The notes beneath the pieces were generated by a model that did not search any database, was not told the DNA's origin, and saw only the letters and a program-made list of their open reading frames with translations. Source: JABSSA01 sp039984715 (GTDB taxonomy: Bacteria > Pseudomonadota > Alphaproteobacteria > Rhodobacterales > Rhodobacteraceae). From it: 64,000 bases of DNA. The stretch is taken from NCBI GenBank assembly GCA_039984715.1, contig JBDWUA010000001.1, positions 66,163-130,162 on the forward strand, given 5' to 3'. Below are positions 53,944 through 63,007 of this stretch, in pieces; position 1 is the first letter of the stretch, and the number at the start of each line of letters is the position of its first letter. The position numbers were made by a program, and so were the translations under genes.

Positions 53944-55026
53944 CTATAGAACGTGCATGGGGCTGACACTGCTTGGCTGGCTCGCAAAAGCAAACTGGTC
54001 AACTTCAAGCATTATTGACGTCAGAATGCGGGTCTCGCTTACCGTCAGCGACGGCTTAGCGGTTGGCCCGAATATCATAGGGTTTGCGATGAGGTCCGGG
54101 AATAGCGCGATCAACTCGGCCTGAGCTTGGGAAAACGCGCCATCTACAGACGGCAGAAAGCTCTCAGTGTCTAGGTTATTGCATTTGATGATCTGATGAT
54201 CAGCCAGCAAAATGTGCCAATATTCGACACCATCGACATCAAGTTCTTCGTTGATGCCCGGTAAGTTTGTAAGGCCCACGGCGGGTACCAGCACTTCGCT
54301 TGCTCCGAACAGCATTTCCGCGACATGACTGGTTATCAAGATACGATGCTGGCGTGAAACCGACATATCCTGCGACGGCAAGTTCGGCCCCAGAGCGTCT
54401 TTTTGAATCTTAACTGGAGAAAGATTTGGTTTATCTTGTAGCATAGCTTTGGTCAGGGATTTTTTGCCGATCCATTCAATAGGTAAAAACCTGTCGCCTT
54501 GGGTCCAGACTTTGTCACCGACTTGTAATTGCTCAACAGGGACGTTGCCTGTTTCTGTTTTGATTTGGCATCCCGCCGTAAAGCACGCGACGATTTCGGT
54601 ATAGGCTTCGGTGGCTTGCGGCGCCAGTGCAGAGGTCGTGACGCTATCGCCGGGATTGATTTCGATTGTTGTGGCAACACCGATAAAATCACCAACAGAC
54701 CCGCCATTGATTGTGATGTACAAGATGCGTCCGGTTTCGCCGGTCGTGTCGTTGACGATGACACCTTCAGCGGCATTATAAATCTGGTCGCCGGTGCTGG
54801 CGATCGTGACACCGTCTAACTGAAAATCCTGTGTCAGTGTTTGATTAAGACCCGGGTCTTGCGTCTGTCCGCCATTCGCAAAAAAGTCATCAAAATCAGC
54901 ATCATCATCACTGAATTCAGCAATATCCGCAGTCGCCCCAGCCGAGATGGAAAACGTTCCATTGATAATATCGAAAAGATTTGCGGCACCGAAATCAGAA
55001 ACTGACCAAACTGCTATCGCGGGCAT
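53944..55026 (-). CDS. Hint-domain secreted protein
   Basis: 360 residues. Residues 1-145 are an acidic, Asp/Gly/Thr-rich beta-type region (DDDADFDDFF); from about 146 a Hint domain begins at ACFTAGCQIKT with Cys148 and Cys153, continues with VEQLQVGDKVWT and ends around EYWHILLADHQII. SRQHRIL supplies the conserved histidine. Such Hint proteins are abundant in roseobacters and are presumed exported, perhaps self-processing. No Sec signal. AGGAG lies eight bases before the ATG. No RTX repeats are present. Confidence 0.85.
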   Translation of the reverse strand: MPAIAVWSVSDFGAANLFDIINGTFSISAGATADIAEFSDDDADFDDFFANGGQTQDPGLNQTLTQDFQLDGVTIASTGDQIYNAAEGVIVNDTTGETGRILYITINGGSVGDFIGVATTIEINPGDSVTTSALAPQATEAYTEIVACFTAGCQIKTETGNVPVEQLQVGDKVWTQGDRFLPIEWIGKKSLTKAMLQDKPNLSPVKIQKDALGPNLPSQDMSVSRQHRILITSHVAEMLFGASEVLVPAVGLTNLPGINEELDVDGVEYWHILLADHQIIKCNNLDTESFLPSVDGAFSQAQAELIALFPDLIANPMIFGPTAKPSLTVSETRILTSIMLEVDQFAFASQPSSVSPMHVL

Positions 55027-55504
55027 CTAACACGCTCCTGTGTAGAATCAGAAAACAAACGTAACTGTCCAACATGTAGCGATGATTTCTCATGAAAAAC
55101 GGGGAAATTTGCTGGTTGATTGCCATCTGTGAGGAAATTTGCCGGAAACCCTCATAACGTGCAATTTTCCGCCGAGAACCCAAAAATAGCGTCTGAATTC
55201 TTGGCGAAATGAGGCTCCGTTAAAACGGTCGTTTTGTGCCATTCACAATGGTTTGGAAACATCCGGAAGAGTGTGGTGCAGCCGCCTAGTTTTTGTCTTG
55301 GGGAGGATTTCACATGCGGCTGCCCCACATAAAGCCCCCCCGCGCAGAATGGCGGGGGGAAGGTGACGAACCCAGGGAAGAACCGGTCCGTCAGGGAGTA
55401 TCACTAGAGCCAGCAATACCACTCATAGGGGAATTGCGCGAGGGAATTTTCCGAATACGCCCTATATCGTGTGGCCCGTTGCCATTTTCACACAGTTTAT
55501 GGGG
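55027..55504. other. intergenic region between pyrF and the Hint gene with two strong hairpins
   Basis: 478 bases without a supported protein gene. Hairpin A spans 55272-55329: TGTGG-GCAGCCGC pairs with GCGGCTGC-CCACA through one mismatch, around a 30-base loop that on the minus strand carries CCTCCCC, an anti-Shine-Dalgarno-like sequence. Hairpin B (55336-55359) is CCCCCCGC / GCGGGGGG with an eight-base loop. A 64-codon forward frame starting at 55314 has GGGGAGGA upstream but lies within both hairpins. The Hint promoter must be in the low-numbered part. A small RNA is a possibility. Confidence 0.5.
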
Positions 55505-56194
55505 TTAGGGCAGTGTGTCCAAAATGGCCTGTGCAGCCGCTTTCGGATCAGAGCTTTGCCAAACCGGGCGGCCAACGACGATGTGATCTGCGCCAGCTTC
55601 AATTGCGGACCGGGGGTCTGCAACGCGCTTTTGATCTCCATGATCGGAACCGTATGGTCGCACGCCCGGCGTCACGATCAAACGTCCCTCGGCTTCCGGC
55701 AATGCACGAATTGCTGCGGCTTCGTGTGGGGATGCGATCACTCCGTCTGCGCCGGCTTCAAATGCGCGGGCTGCGCGTGTCAAAACCAGTTCCGTCATGT
55801 CGCCGGGTTGAATTAACGCAGCATCCAGATCCGCACGATCCAAGGAGGTTAGTATTGTGACGCCCAAAATCTTTAGATTTGACCCAGCGGCACCTTCTTT
55901 AGCGGCGCGCACAACATTTGGGTCGCCGTGTACTGTGAGAAAATCCAGATCGAATTGAGCAAGGCCACGAACGGCTGCTTCTACGGTCGCTCCGATGTCG
56001 AACAACTTCAGGTCTAAGAAAATGCGTTTGCCATGGTCTTGGATGAGTTCGTTCGCCAAAGCGAAACCGCCGCCGGTCAACATTCCCAAACCGACTTTGT
56101 AGAATGACACTGTATCGCCTATGCGGCCGGTAAGTTCCAAACCAGCGATCACGTTGGGCACATCAAGTGCCACAATTAAACGGTCGTCCGCCAT
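55505..56194 (-). CDS. pyrF: orotidine 5'-phosphate decarboxylase
   Basis: 229-residue TIM barrel that makes UMP, the final de novo pyrimidine step. The catalytic array is FLDLKLFDIG (Lys-Asp-Lys-Asp type, here DLKxFD), with ALDVPN at the N-terminus, the phosphate loop TPGVRP and VGRPVW at the C-terminus. GGAGGGAAG lies before the ATG. A small hypothetical gene lies 255 bases upstream on the same strand. Confidence 0.97.
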   Translation of the reverse strand: MADDRLIVALDVPNVIAGLELTGRIGDTVSFYKVGLGMLTGGGFALANELIQDHGKRIFLDLKLFDIGATVEAAVRGLAQFDLDFLTVHGDPNVVRAAKEGAAGSNLKILGVTILTSLDRADLDAALIQPGDMTELVLTRAARAFEAGADGVIASPHEAAAIRALPEAEGRLIVTPGVRPYGSDHGDQKRVADPRSAIEAGADHIVVGRPVWQSSDPKAAAQAILDTLP

Positions 56195-56342
56195 ATCTTC
56201 CCTCCTGGTGATTTGAGACGTCTTAGGCCGCTTGTGATTGGATTACAATCTGTGTCCCTTGGGAGGTTTTCTATTCACCTAGGGATCAGAATCCGGTGCG
56301 AGTTATTCTCGCGAATTCTGATTTTGAAGGGGCACGGCTGGT

Positions 56343-56372
56343 GAAAAGACCCGGATGCATTTGCACCCGGGT
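56343..56372 (-). terminator. probable terminator of the small gene upstream of pyrF
   Basis: Minus-strand stem ACCCGG / CCGGGT with a twelve-base loop followed by CTTTTC, about 80 bases after the stop of the 56450-56758 gene. The T-run is short. Confidence 0.5.
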
Positions 56373-56449
56373 GAGTTATTCAGAGACAAGGCTGGCAGGC
56401 GAAGTCTCTTACATACGCGTCGGGACAGATGACGCGTGAGGGAAATTGA

Positions 56450-56758
56450 TCAGGCCGCGATGGACCCCGTCCGGTATTGCGCGGCAATGTGCTTGCTCCA
56501 AGTGAACAAGCGCGAGATGGATTGGGGCAACAGATGTCCGCTTGGTAAATAAGACGACTGGCTTGCTCCGCTATGGCGACGAAGGGCTTGTGTCGTTAAG
56601 CCAGCACTCGCGCGGGAAAACTCCATATCGATAGGGGCGTGGATCGAACACGCATAGCTGTGTGTGCCACTTGGATCATGCACCGTCACCAACGCTTCAA
56701 AGGCTTGATCAGCAGCGTTATAGACGACACGGTTCAGCTCGACAGGGTGATGTTTCAT
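56450..56758 (-). CDS. conserved-looking hypothetical protein
   Basis: 102 residues from the ATG at 56758 (GAGGTGG just upstream); a longer frame to 56800 is less likely. The first half is beta-rich (ELNRVVYNAADQAFEALVTVHDPSGTHSYACSI), the second half basic and Ser/Gln-rich (TTQALRRHSG). No family recognised. The segment FEALVTVHD-x-SGTH-YACS looks like a compact orphan domain common in roseobacters. Its start faces the clpB promoter region. Confidence 0.65.
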   Translation of the reverse strand: MKHHPVELNRVVYNAADQAFEALVTVHDPSGTHSYACSIHAPIDMEFSRASAGLTTQALRRHSGASQSSYLPSGHLLPQSISRLFTWSKHIAAQYRTGSIAA

Positions 56759-56879
56759 CTTCCACCTCTTGGGTTTGATGGAATTGATGTGGGAACCCAA
56801 TGGCAGTATTTCACGGGGAAAAAGATCAAATGTGATTCACAGGACAGTGAGTCATTGTTTCGAAACGCTGGCGGGACAT

Positions 56880-56907
56880 CTTGCGAAACCAAGGGAAGCC
56901 CCCATCT
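56880..56907 (+). promoter_or_regulatory. sigma-32-type heat-shock promoter of clpB
   Basis: CTTGCGA, a 13-base spacer, then CCCCATCT. This matches the RpoH consensus CTTGAAA / CCCCATnT with the usual spacing and lies 80 bases before clpB. It explains heat induction of the chaperone. Confidence 0.78.
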
Positions 56908-56986
56908 AAAGTAGCGAAAGGCTCACTTGGTCATGTGCCTCTTGCAGGGCATGACTGGAACGGGCGCTTATAAAAGGAGATGAACG

Positions 56987-59602
56987 ATGGACTTATCGAA
57001 GTTCACGGAGCGTTCGCGTGGCTTTGTGCAAGCGGCACAAACCATTGCAATGCGGGAAAGCCACCAAAGGCTAATGCCCGAACACATCCTGAAAGCACTG
57101 ATTGACGATGACCAAGGTTTGGCGGGCAATCTGATCAACCGATCAGGGGGCGATGCTCAGCGTGTGGCGTCTTATGTCGATCAAGCGGTGGGAAAGCTGC
57201 CAAAGGTCACGGGTGACGCGGCGCAGGTCTATTTGGACAATGCGACGACCAAAGTTCTGACCGAGGCCGAAACACTTGCGAACAAAGCAGGCGATAGTTT
57301 TGTGCCTGTTGAGCGTCTGTTGATGGCTTTGGTTATGGTCAAATCAGCGGCCAAAGACGCGTTGGTTGCTGGAACAGTGACAGCGCAAGGTTTGAACGCT
57401 GCTATAAACGACATTCGCAAAGGGCGCACAGCCGACACTGCAAGTGCGGAAGAAGGGTATGATGCCCTGAAGAAGTTCGCGATGGATCTGACTGAACGTG
57501 CTGAAGCAGGTAAAATTGATCCGATCATTGGCCGTGACGAAGAAATTCGACGCGCGATGCAAGTGTTGTCTCGGCGTACGAAAAACAACCCTGTTTTGAT
57601 CGGTGAGCCAGGCGTCGGTAAAACTGCGATTGCCGAAGGGTTGGCATTGCGTATCGTCAATGGTGATGTCCCGGAATCTTTGCAAAACAAACGATTGCTG
57701 GCCTTGGATATGGGCGCGCTGATCGCTGGTGCAAAGTATCGCGGTGAATTCGAAGAACGTTTGAAAGCGGTCTTGAACGAAGTCACTGCTGCCGCTGGCC
57801 AAGTCATCTTGTTCATTGATGAAATGCACACTCTGGTCGGGGCAGGTAAAACAGATGGAGCCATGGATGCGGCGAACCTGATCAAACCGGCTTTGGCACG
57901 AGGTGAGTTGCATTGTGTGGGCGCGACAACGCTGGATGAATATCGCAAATACGTCGAAAAAGACGCAGCCTTGGCGCGTCGCTTTCAGCCTGTGATCATT
58001 TCCGAACCAACGGTCGAAGACACGATCAGCATCTTGCGTGGCATCAAGGAAAAATACGAACTGCACCATGGTGTGCGCGTGTCCGACAGCGCATTGGTTG
58101 CGGCCGCAACGCTAAGCCATCGTTACATTACGGATCGGTTTTTGCCGGACAAAGCCATTGATTTGATGGACGAAGCCGCCAGCCGTTTGCGCATGGAAGT
58201 GGACAGCAAACCTGAAGAGCTGGACGCCTTGGATCGCCAGATTCTGCAAATGCAGATCGAGGTTGAAGCTTTGAAGTTGGAAGACGATTCCGCATCAAAA
58301 GACCGCTTTGCCTCGCTTGAAAAAGAGTTGAGCAATTTGCAGGACCAATCCGCCCAACTGACGGCGCAATGGCAGGCCGAGCGTGACAAGCTAGCAGGTG
58401 CGCGTGATATCAAAGAGCAATTGGACCGTTCCCGTGCCGAGCTTGAGATCGCAAAGCGTGACGGCAACTTAGGGCGTGCTGGTGAATTGTCTTATGGCGT
58501 CATACCGCAGCTTGAAAAGCAATTGATTGCGGCGGAATCTGGTGAAAGCGACGTCATGGTCGAAGAAGCCGTGCGTCCCGAACAGATTGCGGCAGTGGTT
58601 GAACGCTGGACCGGAATTCCAACGTCAAAGATGCTGGAAGGTGAACGCGAAAAGTTATTGCGGATGGAAGACGATCTGCATCGTCGTGTCATCGGTCAGA
58701 ACGCTGCTGTGACGGCTGTGTCCAACGCCGTGCGCCGTGCGCGTGCCGGTCTAAATGACGAAAATCGCCCACTTGGGTCATTCCTCTTTCTTGGGCCAAC
58801 AGGTGTCGGGAAAACTGAACTGACCAAAGCCGTGGCAGAATTCCTGTTCGATGATGACAATGCGATGGTTCGTGTCGACATGTCTGAGTTCATGGAAAAA
58901 CATGCGGTTGCGCGCCTGATTGGTGCGCCTCCGGGATATGTTGGATATGACGAAGGCGGAGTGTTGACCGAAGCCGTGCGTCGCAGGCCGTATCAAGTGG
59001 TTCTGTTTGATGAAGTTGAAAAGGCGCACCCTGATGTCTTTAACGTGCTTTTGCAGGTGCTTGACGACGGTGTTTTGACGGATGGTCAGGGGCGTACTGT
59101 TGATTTCAAACAGACATTGATCATTCTGACGTCAAACCTTGGGTCGCAAGCGCTGAGTGAATTGCCAGAGGGCGAGGATTCTGCGCAAGCGCAACGCGAT
59201 GTCATGGATGCGGTTCGGGCACATTTCCGTCCCGAATTTTTGAACCGCCTCGACGAGACGATCATATTCGATCGCCTTGCCCGAGAAGATATGGATGACA
59301 TCGTCGATATCCAGATTGGGCGCTTGCTCAAACGGTTGGCGGCTCGAAAAATCGTGCTGGATCTTGATAACGGGGCACGACAATGGTTGGCCGACGAAGG
59401 GTACGACCCCGTTTTTGGGGCCCGACCTCTCAAGCGTGTTATTCAATCGGCGTTACAAAACCCATTGGCAGAAATGATACTGTCGGGGGATGTGAAGGAC
59501 GGCGAGGTCATCTCAGTCGAAGCCGGATCTGACGGGCTTCTTATTGGGGATCGTGTCAGTTCGACGAACCGACCAAGGCCAGATGATGCGGTCGTGCACT
59601 AA
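56987..59602 (+). CDS. clpB: ATP-dependent disaggregase ClpB
   Basis: 871-residue Hsp100. An N-terminal domain with TERSRGFVQAAQTIA (1-150), AAA+ domain 1 with Walker A GEPGVGKT (206-213), the coiled-coil middle domain (about 410-530), AAA+ domain 2 with Walker A GPTGVGKT (603-610), and the C-terminal D2-small domain. It works with DnaK to rescue aggregated proteins. It ends in an acidic tail PRPDDAVVH. Driven by the sigma-32-type promoter and followed by a strong terminator, so probably monocistronic. Confidence 0.98.
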   Translation: MDLSKFTERSRGFVQAAQTIAMRESHQRLMPEHILKALIDDDQGLAGNLINRSGGDAQRVASYVDQAVGKLPKVTGDAAQVYLDNATTKVLTEAETLANKAGDSFVPVERLLMALVMVKSAAKDALVAGTVTAQGLNAAINDIRKGRTADTASAEEGYDALKKFAMDLTERAEAGKIDPIIGRDEEIRRAMQVLSRRTKNNPVLIGEPGVGKTAIAEGLALRIVNGDVPESLQNKRLLALDMGALIAGAKYRGEFEERLKAVLNEVTAAAGQVILFIDEMHTLVGAGKTDGAMDAANLIKPALARGELHCVGATTLDEYRKYVEKDAALARRFQPVIISEPTVEDTISILRGIKEKYELHHGVRVSDSALVAAATLSHRYITDRFLPDKAIDLMDEAASRLRMEVDSKPEELDALDRQILQMQIEVEALKLEDDSASKDRFASLEKELSNLQDQSAQLTAQWQAERDKLAGARDIKEQLDRSRAELEIAKRDGNLGRAGELSYGVIPQLEKQLIAAESGESDVMVEEAVRPEQIAAVVERWTGIPTSKMLEGEREKLLRMEDDLHRRVIGQNAAVTAVSNAVRRARAGLNDENRPLGSFLFLGPTGVGKTELTKAVAEFLFDDDNAMVRVDMSEFMEKHAVARLIGAPPGYVGYDEGGVLTEAVRRRPYQVVLFDEVEKAHPDVFNVLLQVLDDGVLTDGQGRTVDFKQTLIILTSNLGSQALSELPEGEDSAQAQRDVMDAVRAHFRPEFLNRLDETIIFDRLAREDMDDIVDIQIGRLLKRLAARKIVLDLDNGARQWLADEGYDPVFGARPLKRVIQSALQNPLAEMILSGDVKDGEVISVEAGSDGLLIGDRVSSTNRPRPDDAVVH

Positions 59603-59615
59603 AGATACAAACGAA

Positions 59616-59640
59616 GGGCGCCGGAATAAGGCGCCCTTTT
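59616..59640 (+). terminator. Rho-independent terminator after clpB
   Basis: GGGCGCC-ggaataa-GGCGCCC followed by TTTT, 13 bases after the clpB stop. The remaining 200 bases to the next gene hold no other clear feature. Confidence 0.85.
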
Positions 59641-59840
59641 CGCATCTCAGAGGCAAGACCACAGGGTCTCAGAGCTTTCAATCACGACAATTTCAGAACG
59701 CGTTCCTTCAAAAGCGCAAAGCGCGATCTATCTTGATGATTTGACAGGAAGCCTAGCTCAGATCACTGTATCGCACTGGAGCCTTGCGACACAGCTGAAC
59801 GATACGGCGCTAAGGCAGACATTAATGTTCGGGGTGGAAA

Positions 59841-61337
59841 ATGGGCTTTGCAATGACAGCGCTTGAATCGCTGGTTTTGATTTTCGTTGGATTGATTGGA
59901 TTAGCCGTTGCGCTAAGCCTTGTGTTTTTTGTCATAGATCGATTGCAAACCGAAGACGCGATCCGACGGAACTATCCAGTGATCGGACGGTTCAGGCATT
60001 TGTTTTCGGCGTTAGGCGAATTTTTCAGACAGTATTTCTTTGCGATGGATCGAGAAGAACTTCCGTTCAACAGAGCACAAAGAGAATGGGTTAAGCGGGC
60101 CTCAGAGGGTGAAGAAAACACCATCGCCTTCGGATCCACGCGAAATCTGAATGTGGTTGGCACGCCGATTTTTGTAAACGCAGCCTTTCCGCCGTTGGAA
60201 GATCAATACGCTAAGACCAAACCGATGATGATTGGCGAAGGTGCGCGCCACCCGTTCGAGGCAGCGTCGTTCTTTAATATATCGGGGATGAGCTATGGAG
60301 CGATCTCCAAACCAGCGGTCCAAGCGTTAAGCCGAGGTGCGGCAAAGGCGGGAATATGGTTAAACACCGGTGAAGGTGGTGTCAGCCCGTTTCATTTGGA
60401 AGGTGGATGTGACGTCGTTTTCCAAATCGGGACTGCGAAATTTGGCGTACGCGACGAACAAGGTGCGCTGTGCGATAAAAAATTGGTTGAAATTGCCGCC
60501 CATGAAAACGTGCGTATGTTTGAGATCAAGCTGGCGCAGGGTGCAAAACCGGGCAAGGGTGGGATTCTGCCCGGTGCCAAAGTGACTGCGGAAATTGCAG
60601 CCATTCGTGGATTGACCAAAGGACAAGACGGGATATCGCCGAACCGGCACGCAGGTGTCGATGACTGGGACGATCTGTTGGATTTGATATGCCACATCCG
60701 GGACGTGACAGGGAAACCTGTCGGGATAAAAACTGTGATGGGGGCAATTGATCCGCTTGAGGAACTTTTCCAAAAGATCAACCAACGCGGCGCAGGTTGC
60801 GCGCCTGACTTCATCACAATGGATGGTGGCGAAGGTGGTACAGGTGCCGCGCCAATGCCTTTGATGGATTTGGTCGGCATGTCAGTCCGCGAAGCCTTGC
60901 CAGCGTTGGTCAATCTTCGTGATGCGGCTGGTTTGCATGATCGCATTCGCATCGTTTCATCAGGCAAGCTTGTGAACCCCGGCGATATTGCATGGGCATT
61001 GGCTGCTGGGGCTGATTTTGTCACGTCAGCACGCGGATTTATGTTTTCGTTGGGCTGCATCCAAGCGCTTAAGTGCAACAAAAACACGTGTCCAACTGGC
61101 ATCACAACACATGATCAAAGGTTCCAGAAGGGGCTTGTTGTTGAAGACAAATACAAACGCGTTGCCCGCTATGCCGAAGAAATTCGACACGAAGTCGAAA
61201 TCATCGCGCATTCCGTTGGCGTGTCCGAACCGCGTCAAATGCGTCGGCGTCATGTCCGCATAATGCAGGACAATGGCGGATCAATTCCGATGAATGTGCT
61301 GTACCCATCCGTTCCGCTTGAGGTGGCCAACGGTTAA
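59841..61337 (+). CDS. membrane-anchored FMN-binding glutamate synthase family protein
   Basis: 498 residues. One N-terminal helix (about 11-34) anchors a cytosolic domain homologous to the synthase centre of GltB: SGMSYGAISKPAVQAL, a flavin-site GGEGGTGAAP, and a 3Fe-4S motif Cys-x5-Cys-x4-Cys in CIQALKCNKNTCPTG. The glutaminase and the GltD partner are missing. Such stand-alone proteins are common in proteobacteria and poorly characterised. Start ATG has GGGGTGGAA upstream. It is followed on the same strand by msrP after about 120 bases. Confidence 0.93.
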   Translation: MGFAMTALESLVLIFVGLIGLAVALSLVFFVIDRLQTEDAIRRNYPVIGRFRHLFSALGEFFRQYFFAMDREELPFNRAQREWVKRASEGEENTIAFGSTRNLNVVGTPIFVNAAFPPLEDQYAKTKPMMIGEGARHPFEAASFFNISGMSYGAISKPAVQALSRGAAKAGIWLNTGEGGVSPFHLEGGCDVVFQIGTAKFGVRDEQGALCDKKLVEIAAHENVRMFEIKLAQGAKPGKGGILPGAKVTAEIAAIRGLTKGQDGISPNRHAGVDDWDDLLDLICHIRDVTGKPVGIKTVMGAIDPLEELFQKINQRGAGCAPDFITMDGGEGGTGAAPMPLMDLVGMSVREALPALVNLRDAAGLHDRIRIVSSGKLVNPGDIAWALAAGADFVTSARGFMFSLGCIQALKCNKNTCPTGITTHDQRFQKGLVVEDKYKRVARYAEEIRHEVEIIAHSVGVSEPRQMRRRHVRIMQDNGGSIPMNVLYPSVPLEVANG

Positions 61338-61456
61338 GAACTTTGCGTTGCAAAAAGCAAACTGTTTCAGAACCAGCACAGGATTGTGAGCAATGACGTC
61401 TATGTTGTTAAGGCAAGCACGCCTATGTTCACGTCGGACTGTACGAGGAGAACCCA

Positions 61457-62365
61457 ATGGCACATCGCTGGAAAAATAACCTGACTCGCGCCGATGCGAC
61501 ACCAGAAGGTGTCTGGCTGAACCGCCGACAGGTTCTGGCTGGCATGGCGGGATCAGGCGCAATTGGCGCTGGTTTGATTGGATCTCAAGCGCGGGCTGAG
61601 GCGTTAGAGCCGAACTCGTGGGAAGACATAACGCAGTACAACAATTTCTATGAATTCGGCACGGGCAAGCAAGACCCGTCGCAAAACGCTGGCGCGCTGA
61701 CAACAAGCCCTTGGACCGTCAAGATTGACGGGTTGGTTGATCGCCCGGGTGACTATGATTTTGCCGAGATCATGAAAGAAATGACGGTCGAAGAACGCAT
61801 TTACCGGTTTCGCTGCGTAGAAGCGTGGTCGATGGTCATACCGTGGAATGGTTTCGAATTGTCGGATTTGTTGGCGCTTGCGGGCGTCCAGGAAAATGCA
61901 CGTTATGTGGCGTTCGAAACTTTGGTGCGTCCAGAAGAAATGCACGGTCAACGGTTCCCAACGCTGGATTGGCCATATGTCGAAGGTTTGCGTCTGGACG
62001 AAGCGATGCATCCTCTGACGATTATGGCGACGGGTCTCTATGGAAAACCGATCCCGAACCAAAATGGCGCGCCAATGCGTTTGGTTGTTCCGTGGAAATA
62101 TGGGTTTAAATCCATCAAATCCGTTGTGCGGATCACGTTGACCGATTCAGAGCCTCCGACAAGTTGGAACAAAGCCATTGGGCGGGAATACGGATTTTAC
62201 AGCAATGTGAACCCAACCGTTGACCATCCACGATGGTCGCAAGCCAGCGAACGCAAAGTTGGCGGTGGTCTATTTGCACGCCGTATCCCGACTTTGATGT
62301 TTAATGGTTATGAATCCGAAGTGGCGAGCCTTTATGAAGGTATGGACTTGCGCGCTAACTTTTGA
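61457..62365 (+). CDS. msrP: protein-methionine-sulfoxide reductase catalytic subunit MsrP
   Basis: 302 residues. A Tat signal with NRRQVLAG and a cleavage near QARA directs folded, molybdopterin-loaded enzyme to the periplasm, where it repairs oxidised methionine in proteins. The molybdenum-binding Cys120 lies in FRCVEAWSMVIPWNG. Near-identical in layout to E. coli YedY. GAGGAGA precedes the ATG. The stop overlaps the msrQ start by one base (TGATG). Confidence 0.97.
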   Translation: MAHRWKNNLTRADATPEGVWLNRRQVLAGMAGSGAIGAGLIGSQARAEALEPNSWEDITQYNNFYEFGTGKQDPSQNAGALTTSPWTVKIDGLVDRPGDYDFAEIMKEMTVEERIYRFRCVEAWSMVIPWNGFELSDLLALAGVQENARYVAFETLVRPEEMHGQRFPTLDWPYVEGLRLDEAMHPLTIMATGLYGKPIPNQNGAPMRLVVPWKYGFKSIKSVVRITLTDSEPPTSWNKAIGREYGFYSNVNPTVDHPRWSQASERKVGGGLFARRIPTLMFNGYESEVASLYEGMDLRANF

Positions 62366-62973
62366 TGCTAGTGGATGGGATAAATCGGGGGGCCCGGCGG
62401 GTCCCCACTTGGGTCGTGTATCTCATGTTCCTTATTCCGGTTCCGGTTCTCTTATATAAAGGGATCAACGGCGGCCTTGGCATAGATCCTGTCAAATCTC
62501 TTGAACATGAGTTGGGCGAAATCGCTTTACAGTTGGTGATCGCCGGATTGTGCATTTCGCCGTTGCGCCGATTGGCCGGTATCAATCTGATCAAATTCCG
62601 CCGAACACTTGGTGTGCTCGCTTTTACATATGTTGCACTGCATTTGATCGTGTGGGCGGTGCTGGATGTACAATCGCTCGAACGGGTTTGGGCGGATATT
62701 GTCAAACGCCCCTATATTACCATCGGAATGGCCGCGTTCATTTTGATGATCCCGCTGGCCGCGACGTCCAATAACAAAGCGGTTCGGCGCCTTGGGGCCA
62801 TGTGGCGCAAGCTGCATCTGCTGACCTACCCGATGGCGCTGCTTGCAGGGGTTCATTTCATCTGGTTGCGCAAGGGGCTCCAGCTAGAACCTATCCTGTA
62901 CATGCTCGTGATTTGCGGATTGTTGGGCTTTCGGCTGCTGCCCAAACGGCAAAAGGTGCATGCTTCGATCTGA
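62365..62973 (+). CDS. msrQ: MsrQ, haem-binding membrane subunit
   Basis: 202 residues from the ATG at 62365, one base into the msrP stop codon. Six membrane helices with histidines expected to bind haem (HLIVWAVL, KLHLLTYPMALLAGVHFIWL) are visible. It passes quinol electrons to MsrP. Length and motif order are as in E. coli YedZ. A TTG one codon earlier is an alternative start. Confidence 0.96.
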   Translation: MLVDGINRGARRVPTWVVYLMFLIPVPVLLYKGINGGLGIDPVKSLEHELGEIALQLVIAGLCISPLRRLAGINLIKFRRTLGVLAFTYVALHLIVWAVLDVQSLERVWADIVKRPYITIGMAAFILMIPLAATSNNKAVRRLGAMWRKLHLLTYPMALLAGVHFIWLRKGLQLEPILYMLVICGLLGFRLLPKRQKVHASI

Positions 62974-63007
62974 GACGCCTAAATTTTGCCATCACCGGCT
63001 GTTAAGC

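Noticed and set aside
55320..55470. Possible riboswitch, SRP RNA, 6S RNA or tmRNA
   Set aside because: I compared the conserved cores of cobalamin, TPP, guanidine and SAM-II riboswitches and of SRP RNA from memory and found no match.
55314..55508. 64-codon forward frame with GGGGAGGA upstream
   Set aside because: It lies in two strong hairpins, its composition is not protein-like, and it overlaps the end of pyrF; left as an alternative to a small RNA.
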